Shown: one piece after another, positions 12,401 through 22,376 of the stretch
How positions within the stretch are numbered: the first letter of the stretch is position 1
Layout of the letters: the number at the start of each line of letters is the position of its first letter
Source: Bostrychus sinensis
Lineage: Eukaryota > Chordata > Actinopteri > Gobiiformes > Eleotridae
Length of the DNA stretch: 64,000 nt
Assembly (NCBI GenBank): GCA_020698575.1
Contig: CM036252.1
Location: forward strand, 2,127,407 to 2,191,406
Direction of reading: 5' to 3'
Translations under genes and position numbers: made by a program
The notes under the pieces: model-generated
The model's input: only the letters and a program-made list of their open reading frames with translations
Databases searched by the model: none
What the model was told of the DNA's origin: nothing

Positions 12401-14369
12401 CAGTCGCAGACCCAGAGACCAGAACAGAGACCACTGGACCAGAGCCGGGACCAGAACCTGTCCTAAAACCACAACAAGCAACACTTATGTTGTATCTAAA
12501 ACAATTTGAACCAATCAGAGACGAGAACAGCTGTGACTCATCTGTTGCCAGGTAGAACTCTTCTCAACAGTTTCCTCAACAGACAACAACCCGGGAATTA
12601 TTTTTAAATAAATCAGTCACATGGGCCAATCAGAAACGAGAACAGCTGTGACTCATCTGTTGCCAGGTAGAGCTCTTCTAAAAAGTTTGTTAACAGAAGT
12701 TCCCAGCACAGAGACCATTTTACTGAACATAAACCACATTAAAACTTTTTAATACAGCACAACTTTAGACATTATCTGTACTCTGTACTGTAGTAAAAGC
12801 ACTGTTACTACAAAATATTATTACTCAAGTAGAATTAAAAGTATGTTGAGATAAAACTCTAATATAAGTCATTATATACATTTTTAAATACTAATTTACA
12901 GACCCACAGTTACTCAGCAGGGTTTTAAACACGCTAAAGACAGCAGTCGACTGTGACCAAGCAAAAATACTTAGTTACTGTGTACTTTACTTTTACCTCA
13001 GCATACTTTAGAGCAAGATTCTGTACTTTTCACTCTACTGTATTTATGAGTTGGTCTAAAGTACAAAGTACTTTGAGTTTTGTTTAATATTATTTCTTTT
13101 TGGCTGTCATTATTGCACACAGGAGCTGAATGTAACAGAAGCAGTAAAGAAACATCAGAACAATGTGGACAGCAGAGACGACGCAGGTTCAGTTTGTGGT
13201 TTAAACACGAGCCCACTCCTGATGTTTGCCCACAAACATCAACAATAATCTGTCATAACTCAGTCACAGACCCAGGGGGCGCTCTTGGACTTATTCTGGG
13301 ACGTACTCTGGACCTAACTCTTACTCTGTGTCCACAAACCAAAAACATCACCAACATTTATTCAGGTTTGGACCAGACCCGGGACCAGAACCTGTCCTAA
13401 AACCACAACAAGGAACAGGAAACACGGACATGTTTGGGAATAATCCCTGGAATTCTGTCAGAAACAAGAACAGCCCTGACTCATCTTTATTTTTAAATAA
13501 ATCAGTCACATGGGCCAATCAGAGACGAGAACAGCTGTGACTCATCTGTTGCCAGGTAGAACTCTTCTCAACAGTTTCCTCAACAGACAACAACCCGGGC
13601 ATTTATTTTTAAATAAATCAGTCACATGGGCCAATCAGAGACGAGAACAGATCTGGCTCATCTGTTGCCAGGTAGAGCTCTTCTAAAAAGTTTGTTAACA
13701 GAAGTTCACAGCACAGTGGCCATTTTACTGAACATAAACCACATTAAAACTTTTTAATACAGCACAACTTTAGACAGAGATGAGAGGAGTCAGCAATAAC
13801 AGGACTCAAGAAGAAGTTTTAATACAAAATAATATTACTCAAGTCACAGTGAAAGTATGACGAGATAAAACTCATTACTTAGTTATATTTTATATATTTT
13901 TAAATATTAATTCAGAGACACACAGCAGGTTTAAAAAGGCAGCGGTTGACTATAAACAAGTTTACTTAGATTTTAGAAGGGGGTACTTTTACTTATACCT
14001 AAGTACATTTTAGACCAAGTATCTGTACTTTTTACTCCACTGTCGAGAGGTCATGTGACTGAGGAAAACCCCAGCTGAAGTAACTAATACAGTTATTACA
14101 GTTACTACAGTTATTACATGTGTTTATTGACTTCACAGTGGTTGTAAAGAAACAGCTGGCCACATGTGAACAAACTGATTTTATTAAAGCAGAGTGAACA
14201 CAGTATAATGTTAGTGTTCTCAGTCTAAGTCCTCCTCTGCTGTGAGTAATAAAGATGAGTTTTGTGTCTGACCTGCAGAGGAGGAAGCAGAGTCCAGAGC
14301 AGTTGTGGTCCAGGACACCAGGAGCAGGATCCAGAGTTTACTGTGGTGAGTGCGCTCCTGGAGAGCCAT
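8257..14369 (-). CDS. V0: two-V-domain Ig protein, likely GPI-anchored
   Basis: Four minus-strand exons with matching phase-1 borders join into 292 codons. They are 14369-14273 (leader: ATG, hydrophobic LWILLLVSW, donor GTCAGA), 10158-9796 (V domain 1), 9590-9252 (V domain 2, donor GTGAGT) and 8336-8257 (tail, stop TAA). Domain 1 has the canonical Cys (LLPCQA), Trp (LEWTK) and Cys (DSGRYECHV). Domain 2 keeps DSGTYHC but has Ser where the first Cys should be (VFSLEP). The last exon gives Ser-Gly-Ala, then a spacer, then a hydrophobic end LLAPALLSLFLLMFQ with no cytoplasmic residues, which resembles a GPI-anchor signal. The fold suggests a B7/butyrophilin/CAR-like surface protein; the ligand is unknown. 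F1 is transcribed divergently from it. The long first intron holds repeats and a hAT-like element. A single-pass protein without a tail is the alternative to a GPI anchor. Confidence 0.78.
8692..8745. mobile_element. hAT-like element terminus (fragment)
   Basis: 'CCAGTGGTTCCCAACCTTTT' followed by GGTCTTGTGTACC resembles the 5' end of the hAT-type element at 11579. The far end is unclear; 'AAGTACCCCTGCATAG' near 8995 may be a remnant. Confidence 0.45.
9640..9740. repeat. Fish repeat fragment and (ATT)n in V0 intron
   Basis: 'ACCTTTATTTAACCAGAGCC' resembles the repeats at 27900 and 29800. It is followed by a short ATT microsatellite inside the 205-bp intron between the two V domains. Confidence 0.6.
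10345..10530. repeat. GAGGAGGAC purine-rich minisatellite
   Basis: Repeats of GAGGAGGACGAGGAGGA with a roughly 72-bp higher-order unit lie in V0 intron 1. The acidic (plus) and proline-rich (minus) open frames are compositional by-products. Confidence 0.9.
10560..11570. other. V0 intron 1, repeat-derived sequence
   Basis: No exon is visible. 'GGGTTGGATTACTGTAACTC' and 'GTTCAAAACGCAGCAGCGAG' (11130-11215) resemble a LINE (RTE/CR1-type) reverse-transcriptase remnant commonly seen in fish. It is short and not open. Confidence 0.4.
11579..12187. mobile_element. hAT-like non-autonomous element
   Basis: The terminal inverted repeats read CCATGGTTCCCAACC and, at the right end, GGTTGGGAAGCACTG. They are flanked by an 8-bp near-duplication ATTTAAAG (11571-11578) / GTTTAAAG (12188-12195). 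Length is 609 bp and no transposase is present. It contains (AATA)n at about 11755-11815. Confidence 0.75.
12340..12398. repeat. (ATT)n microsatellite
   Basis: About 19 ATT triplets in V0 intron 1. Confidence 0.95.
12390..13760. repeat. Local direct duplication in V0 intron 1
   Basis: A block with 'GGGACCAGAACCTGTCCTAA' (about 12446 and 13381) and a block with 'GACGAGAACAGCTGTGACTC' (about 12520, 12637 and 13524) recur in the same order. This indicates duplication of a few hundred bases plus shorter internal copies. No exon is seen. Confidence 0.75.
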
Positions 14370-14397
14370 GTTCCCTCTCCAGTCACAGAGTGGTGAC

Positions 14398-14406
14398 GAG
14401 GAAGTG
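14398..14406. promoter_or_regulatory. PU.1/ETS-like site upstream of V0
   Basis: GAGGAAGTG lies 29 bp upstream of the V0 start codon. A second GAGGAAGAG is at about 14433. The same 9-mer lies close to the starts of F1 and F2. Myeloid promoters are known to use PU.1 sites near the start; binding here is inferred. Confidence 0.45.
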
Positions 14407-14775
14407 ATGAAGTGATTTTAGTGTCAGACACAAACGAGGAAGAGGAGTGTCCTGTCAGGCTCCTCCTCCTAACTCTGTCTCATGTGTTTTATAAAGAACA
14501 AGACCTGTGCACAAGTCTCTAAATGTGCACAGACAACAAAATGTACCCCAGCCTTATTATTTTTATTTCTAATTTGACCTTTATTTTATCTTTGACAGTT
14601 TCATTTCTCAGACACAGAAACAGAGGAGCTCTGTGAAACACTGCCCCCTGCTGTCCTCAGGCTGACGTCACTCTCTCTGTGTTTCAGCTTCGTTTCTCTG
14701 GAAGCCAGGGCTCTTCCTGGAAAACAAAACTCAGCTCTTTTATAAGAATGTGAGTAAGAAAAACACAACCTACAG

Positions 14776-16560
14776 GGGCCCAGGGCCGGAGGGGCAAAGT
14801 GAGGGGGCCAGGGCCAGAGGGGGCAACGTGAGGGAGCCAGGACCAGAGGGGGCAACGTGAGGGGGCCAGGGCCAGAGGGGGCAACGTGAGGGGGCCAGGG
14901 CCAGAGGGGGCAACGTGAGGGGGCCAGGACCAGAGGGGGCAAAGTGAGGGGGCTCAGGGCCAAAGGTGAGGGGGCCAGGGCCAGAGGTGAGGAGGCCAGG
15001 GCCAGAGGTGAGGGGGCTCAGGGCCAGAGGTGAGGGGGCTTAGGGCCAGAGGTGAGGGGGCCAGGACCAGAGGGGGCAATGTGAGGGGGCCAGGGCCAGA
15101 GGGGGCAAAGTGAGGGGGCCAGGGCCAGAGGGGGCAAAGTGAGGGGGCCAGGGCCAGAGGGGGCAACGTGAGGGGGCCAGGGCCAGAGGGGGCAACGTGA
15201 GGGGGCCAGGGCCAGAGGGGGCAAAGTGAGGGGGCCAGGGCCAGAGAGGGCAACGTGAGGGGGCCAGGGCCAGAGGGGGCAAAGTGAGGGGGCCAGGGCC
15301 AGAGGGGGCAACGTGAGGGGGCCAGGACCAGAGGGGGCAAAGTGAGGGGGCCAGGGCCAAAGGTGAGGGGGGCAGGGCCAAAGGTGAGGAGGCTTAGGGC
15401 CAGAGGTGAGGGGGCCAGGGCCAGAGGTGAGGGGGCCAGAGGTGAGGGGGCCAGAGGTGAGGGGGCCAGGGCCAGAGGTGAGGGGGCCAGGGTCAGAGGT
15501 GAGAAGGCTTAGGGCCAGAGGTGAGGGGGCCAGGGTCAGAGGTGAGGAGGCTTAGGGCCAGAGGTGAGGAGGCTCAGGGCCAGAGGTGAGGAGGCCAGGG
15601 CCAGAGGTGAGGGGGCCAGGGCCAGAGGTGAGGGGGCCAGGGCCAGAGGTGAGGGGGCCAGGGCCAGAGGTGAGGAGGCCAGGGCCAGAGGTGAGGGGGC
15701 CAGGGTCAGAGGTGAGGAGGCTTAGGGCCAGAGGTGAGGGGGCTCAGGGCCAGAGGTGAGGAGGCTTAGGGCCAGAGGTGAGGGGGCTCAGGGCCAGAGG
15801 TGAGGAGGCCAGGGCCAGAGGTGAGGGGGCCAGGGCCAGAGGTGAGGAGGCCAGGGCCAGAGATGAGGAGGCCAGGGCCAGAGGTGAGGGGGCCAGGGCC
15901 AGAGGTGAGGAGGCTCAGGGCCAGAGATGAGGGGGCTCAGGGCCAGAGGTAAGGGGGCCAGGGTCAGAGGTGAGGGGGCTCAGGGCCAGAGGTGAGGGGG
16001 CCAGGGTCAGAGGTGAGGAGGCCAGGGTCAGAGGTGAGGGGGCTCAGGGCCAGAGGTGAGGAGGCCAGGGCCAGAGGTGAGGAGGCTCAGGGCCAGAGGT
16101 GAGGGGGCTCAGGGCCAGAGGTAAGGGGGCCAGGGTCAGAGGTGAGGGGGCTCAGGGCCAGAGGTGAGGGGGCCAGGGTCAGAGGTGAGGAGGCCAGGGT
16201 CAGAGGTGAGGGGGCTCAGGGCCAGAGGTGAGGGGGCCAGGGTCAGAGGTGAGGAGGCCAGGGCCAGAGGTGAGGGGGCTCAGAGCCAGAGGTGAGGGGG
16301 CTCAGGGCCAGAGGTGAGGAGGCCAGGGCCAAAGGTGAGGAGGCCAGGGCCAGAGGTGAGGGAGCTCAGGGCCAGAGGTGAGGAGGCTCAGGGCCAAAGG
16401 TGAGGGGGCTCAGGGCCAGAGGTAAGGGGGCCAGGGTCAGAGGTGAGGGGGCTCAGGGCCAGAGGTGAGGGGGCCAGGGTCAGAGGTGAGGAGGCTCAGG
16501 GCCAGAGGTGAGGAGGCCAGGGCCAGAGGTGAGGGGGCCAGGGCCAGAGGGTGCATTGTG
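14776..16560. repeat. G-rich 21-31 bp minisatellite between V0 and F1
   Basis: Units of GGGGGCCAGGGCCAGAGGTGA (plus TCAGGGCC and TTAGGGCC variants), with a 31-bp variant containing GGGGCAACGTGAG in the left part. The array lies in the interval between the divergent V0 and F1 starts. G-runs spaced through each unit could form quadruplexes. Confidence 0.95.
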
Positions 16561-17490
16561 AGGGGGTCCAGGGGGCTGGAGGGACTGCTGCTCTTGCCTT
16601 GTTGTGGGTGTTGTTCCAAAAAGGACCGGAAAATAAAAGTAAAAACATGTTTATCCCTAAAACTTACTCACTAACAACAAATAGCAGTACTGTCCCAGGG
16701 CGAGTCCAACCCTGCCACTGTCAGCTGTGTAACAGAACGTACAGACCCTCATTATTTATGTTTTTTAATTTTTTTTATTTGATATTTATTTACCCAGGAG
16801 CCAGTGGTGGTCTAGAACCAGTCCTGTACTTGGTTTAACTGCCTGAGTGTGCTTCCCACAAGAAACTTACAGTGACCTGAGGAAAAGTCTCCACCTGCTG
16901 GTGAAGTTTAACATCTCACCTGCAGACCTGAGGATCTGAGGATCTGAGCAGATTTACTGTGACTCCTTTAAAGTCCAGTCCTGACTCAGCTTTTTGGGTA
17001 AACAGGAGTGAACCTGCAGTTCTCATTCTGTCCACTAGGGGCACCCCTCTGTACTCCTCACTGGGTTCAGGTTAGAGGCCACTCCTCATGGACTAAAGAT
17101 AAACTCAGGACAGACTCTATTATCTGTGGGGCCCCTGCTCCTCTGTGCTGAGACTGGGGCCCCATCACCTGAGACTCCTGTCAGTAAAACCCTAACCTGA
17201 GTGAGAGGGGCCTTTAGGTCCAGTCCTGCAGCTGGACTCTTCCACTGTGGCCTTAAATAAAAACTCAGCTTGACTTAAGTCCACTAAAAACCAAACCAGA
17301 CTGAGCCTGTGCTGTGTGAGGGGCAGTGTGAGCTCAGACCTGCGCTCGTGGGACGCAGCAGGAGGCCGCGCCTCGTCACTGCGGGGCCACTTCCACAGGA
17401 CGCCCCCCCCTCCCCCTGTGGGTCATGTGACGCAGCTGTGGACGTTTATTACCCACAAAAGGAAGAGGGGGGTGTTAGAGTGATCAGAAC
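16561..17490. other. F1 5' flank
   Basis: No exon was recognised. A T-rich tract is near 16760 and a short C-run at 17401-17417. The sequence immediately before the F1 start is purine-rich and has no obvious TATA box. Confidence 0.4.
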
Positions 17491-17497
17491 TCACTCG

Positions 17498-17506
17498 GAG
17501 GAAGTG
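17498..17506 (+). promoter_or_regulatory. PU.1/ETS-like site at F1 start
   Basis: GAGGAAGTG lies 8 bp before the F1 ATG, in a purine-rich stretch. It may lie in the promoter or the 5' UTR; the transcription start is not defined. Confidence 0.45.
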
Positions 17507-17514
17507 ACAGGAGC

Positions 17515-20500
17515 ATGAAGGCAGCGCTGAGCATCCTCTGTGAGTACTGCAGTACACAGAGTACACAGAGTACACAGGGTACACAGAGTACACAGGGTAC
17601 ACAGAGTACACAGAGTACACAGAGTACACAGGGTCAGAGTGGACATGTTTATTTGTTTGTGTGTTTGTTTGTTTGTGTTTGTGTGTATTAATCGTGCTGT
17701 GTTCCTCCAGGTGTGGCCTCTCTGCTCTGCTCGGCTCTCTCAGGTCAGTACACACTTCTGTACTCTGTTACACAGGCGTTACTGCAGTTACTGCAGTTAC
17801 TACAGTTACTGCAGTTACTGCAGTTACTGCAGTTACTGCAGTTACTGCAGTTACTACAGTTACTGCAGTTACTACAGTTACTACAGTTACTGCAGTTACT
17901 ACAGTTACTACAGTTACTGCAGTTACTACAGTTACTACAGTTACTACAGTTACTGCAGTTACTACAGTTACTGCAGTTACTGCAGTTGCAGTAAAATGTG
18001 TGTATACTGGTGAGGAGAAGTAGATGTTGGTGTGATATCTGTCTCTGTGGAGGTCGTGAGGGGGACACGCTCCTCACGGCCTCAGAGCTACTGAGACAGA
18101 GAGGGACGAGGGACATTTCCTGATTGATTTTCAAATACTACAAGGCACTCTTTGATTGAAAACGCACGTTTAATTCCACAGTTTCTCTGAGACTGAGTCC
18201 AGACCAGTGTGAGTTTGTTAAGAAAGACCCTGTGTCTCTGAGCTGTGAGGACAGTTCTGGAGCCTGGACTGTGAGGAGGAACACCAGCGGAGAGAACAGG
18301 ACCCAGTGTGGAGAGGACTGGGGGAAACTAAACGGCACATGGTGTCAAATTTATGTACTTTTTCCCTGGGACAGTGGGAGGTACTGGTGTAAGTCAAGAG
18401 AAGGATGGACCTCGGACTCTGTCCTCATCACTGTAACAGGTAAATGACAGTGTCATCCTGTAGTGTTTATCATGCAGGTGAGCACTCTTTTCTTGGATTT
18501 TAATTTGAGACGAGCTAAAATGGGAATAAAACGAGTTTTTCTTGGACCATTACTGACCTGAGATTTACAACAAAATCTGACCAGTACTTTTTGATTTATA
18601 AACAATACTATTCACATTTAAGTAATTTAAATCAGCTTCACTGCCTTCACTGATGAAATGGTGAATGCATGTGTGTATTTGTTTTTTTACGTGGCCCCGG
18701 TGTTGTCTCAGTGTTTTCTGTTTGCCCCGAGGCTCTGGGGCAGTTTCAGATGTGCTGTCCCTGAGGCAGAGTTCACACTGCTTACGTCTCTGTTGTGTTC
18801 CAGAGAAGCCCAGGACAAACGGGACAGCTCCCTGCACTCCTCGCTCCTCTTCTACTCCTCCTCCTCCCTCCTCCTCCTCCCCTGCCCCGCCCGCCCCTCT
18901 GCCCCCGCTGCTGTGGCCCGTGGTGGGCTGTGTTCTCGGGGTTGTCCTGGGCCTGGTCCTGGTCCTCCTGGTTCTGGCGCTGAAGCGGTGCAGACGCAGA
19001 AAAGGTCGGCCTCTCGCTCTCAGAGCTTTGATTTATCATAAACATTATTCAGACGATTAAAAACATGTTTTTATTTTGGTTTAAACCATGAAGAAGAGCA
19101 AAGAGAACAAAATGGCCGCTCAGAGGAGATCACCTACAGCGAAATCCGACTGTCACATGACCGCAGACGGCCAATCAGATGCAGCAGAGGTAAAGTGTGC
19201 AGTTTATTATTGTGGTATAGAAGCATTTACAGGGGTTCTCAAGCTGTGGTATGGGTCCCACCAGTGGTACGCAGGAGTTCTGTTAAATTTATTAAATTTG
19301 AGGTTTAGACTAGTGCTTTGTCCTGGTTTAGACCCGGTTTAGTCCCGGTTTAGTCCTGGTTTAGTCCTGGTTTAGACCTGGTTTAGTCCTGGTTTAGACC
19401 TGGTTTAGTCCTGGTTTAGACCTGGTTTAGACCTGGTTTAGTCCTGGTTTAGTCCCAGTTTAGTCCCAGTTTAGTCCTGGTTTAGACCTGGTTTAGACCT
19501 GGTTTAGTCCTGGTTTAGTCCCGGTTTAGTCCTGGTTTAGGCCTGGTTTAGTCCTGGTTTAGTCCCAGTTTAGTCCTGGTTTAGACCTGGTTTAGTCCTG
19601 GTTTAGACCTGGTTTAGACCTGGTTCAGATCTGGTTTAGTCCTGGTTTAGTCCCAGTTTAGTCCTGGTTTAGTCCTGGTTTAGACCTGGTTTAGTCCTGG
19701 TTTAGACCTGGTTTAGTCCTGGTTCAGACCTGGTTTAATCCTTGTTTAGTCCTGGTTTAGTCCTGGTTTAGTCCTGGTTCAGACCTGGTTTAATCCTTGT
19801 TTAGTCCTGGTTTAGTCCTGGTTTAGACCTGGTTTAGACCTGGTTTAGTCCTGGTTCAGACCTGGTTTAATCCTTGTTTAGTCCTGGTTTAGTCCTGGTT
19901 TAGTCCTGGTTCAGACCTGGTTTAATCCTTGTTTAGTCCTGGTTTAGTCCTGGTTTAGACCTGGTTTAGTCCTGGTTTAGACCTGGTTTAGTCCCAGTTT
20001 AGTCCCAGTTTAGTCCTGGTTTAGACCTGGTTTAGTCCTGGTTTAGTCCTGGTTTAGTCCCGGTTTAGGCCTGGTTTAGTCCTGGTTTAGTCCCAGTTTA
20101 GTCCTGGTTTAGACCTGGTTTAGTCCTGGTTTAGACCTGGTTTAGACCTAGTTCAGATCTGGTTTAGTCCTGGTTTAGTCCCAGTTTAGTCCTGGTTTAG
20201 TCCTGGTTTAGACCTGGTTTAGACCTGGTTTAGACCTGGTTTAGACCTGGTTTAGTCCTGGTTCAGACCTGGTTTAGACCTAATTTAGTCCTGGTTTAGT
20301 CCTGGTTCTGGGGCCTTAGACCTGTGTTTGTAACAGACCCAGAGCGCAGTAAATCCATGTACTCTACAGTACTAACATGGTAGTACTTTGTGAGTACTGA
20401 GCCTGGACTGGCTGCAGACCGGAGCGTGAGGCTGGGGTGCAGGGTGTTGGGTGCAGGGTGTTGGGTGCAGTGTTGGGTGCAGGGTGTTGGGTGCAGGGTG

Positions 20501-22343
20501 TTGGGTGCGAGGTGCGAGTGGGACAGTTTTGTTTTAATGCAGTGTGGTCTGTGCTGAGCTGAGCCTGTGGTCCACTGCAGCACAAGCAACTGCATCAGAG
20601 TTTCCACTGAAAACCACACAGACATCAACAGGAAATAATAATGACACATCCTGTACCGGACTAAACCAGGCCTGAACCAGGTCTAAACCAGGTCTAAAGC
20701 AGGCCTGAACCTGGTGGCTGCAGCCTGGTGCAGGTCTGAGTGCAGTGGGTTGTTTCTCTGCAGAGTGTGGTCAGGTAAAGTTTCCTGTTTGCTCAGAGAC
20801 TCACAGACAAAGCTCTGCAAAAACCAGACAGGACGTGAGTCTGGATCTCAGAGGCTCAGACCCCCCCCCCAGCGCCTCCTCCCCCCTCAGCGCCTCCTGC
20901 CCCCCTCAGCGTCTCCTCCCCCCTCAGCGCCTCCTGCCCCCCTCAGCGCCTCCTGCCCCCTCAGCGCCTCCTGGAGGCTGAAGCCAGTCTCTACATTTGA
21001 CTGTCTCTCTGTCTCCGTGTCCTAATGTTGTTCCTCGTCAGACACAGACCTGGAGCTGGGTTCTGTTTGAGTGATCCTGTATTCTCTGGCGCCGACTTTC
21101 AGAGGCCTCAAAACGCTCACTCGCACTACAAACCCCCCGCCTCTCCCATGAAGCCCCGCCCACTCCAGAAAGCACTGACCAAAAAAAAAAAGCCCTCTAC
21201 CTCCAGTCTGCTCTCATTTATTTATCCAAAAAGCGGTGCAGCTCTGTTTCCTATGGAAGCCCTGAAGGACAAACAAGTACAAAATGTTTTCCTCTCCTGT
21301 TAATGAGCCCTGAAAGGCAAATTATATTTTTGTTCTGTTATTTTCTCTTCTGGCAATCCTCTTTTCTCCACTTCCTGACTCCTGAGAGGCAGGCAAAATA
21401 AATAAACAACACAAACCTGGGGACGCTCCAGAAGTGTTTTCAGTGTAATTCTCATTCTGGCCACTAATCTACTGAGACTAACCTCTGTACTGCTGTGGGT
21501 TGTTAGTGTTGTTGTGTGTTGTGTGTTGTTGTGTGGTTGTTAGTGTGTTGTTGTGTGTTGTTGTGTGGTTGGTTGTATGTTGTTGTGTGTTGTTGTGTGT
21601 TGTTGTGTGGTTGGTTGTGTGTTGTTGTGTGTTGTTGTGTGTTGTTGTGTTGTTGTGTTGTTGTGTTGTTGTCTTTTGTACATAAGTATTCATTTTTGTC
21701 TGGAGGTCCCAGGATCAACTCCTGCCCAGTCACAGATTTAGTTTTATGTTGGTCCCTAAAAGGAATCATTTTACTTTTACTTTGCTGCTTCAAAGTCAGA
21801 TTTGCTAAAATAAAGTCAGTAGTTTAGTGAACGGATCATTAATATTTCTAGTATTTGTTCTTTATTTGTATTTTACAATTATCAGTATTACAGTAGTTAT
21901 TTTGATAAAATTAATTTATTCAAAAGTATGATGGGTTCGGGCCATGGTTGCTATGAGGGACCAACATTTCATTTAAAAACATAAAACTCTCAGGATTTGA
22001 TTCCTTCAGTTTGTAAACAAACGGCTAACTACAGGAGCTAATGCTAACAACCACACAACAGTACAGTTCAGTCACAGTAGTTTAGTGGCCACAATAAGAA
22101 TTACACTGAAAACACATCTGGCGACGCTGGAGCATCCCCAGATGTTTATTTTATACATATAAATTTTTTTTTCTTCCAAAAAAATAAATAAAAAAATTGT
22201 CAGTTTTTTTTTTTTTTTTTTTTTTTTTTTGTGCTTTTTTTGCTTAAAAAAAAAAAAAAAAAGAGAGACAAGCAATCTTTTTTTTTTTTTTTTTTTTTGT
22301 TTACTTGCCTTTCAGGGGTCATAAAGTAACAAAAGAAAGACTG

Positions 22344-22376
<33 letters not shown>

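Noticed and set aside
18440..18803. Search for a second Ig exon in F1
   Set aside because: No Cys/Trp/Cys pattern or bounded open stretch was found between the Ig and membrane exons, so F1 is reported with one Ig domain.
20795..20840. Possible extra F1 exon after TTTGCTCAG and before GTGAGT
   Set aside because: It would be 38 bp, which breaks the phase-1 pattern of all neighbouring exons and would shift the ITIM frame.
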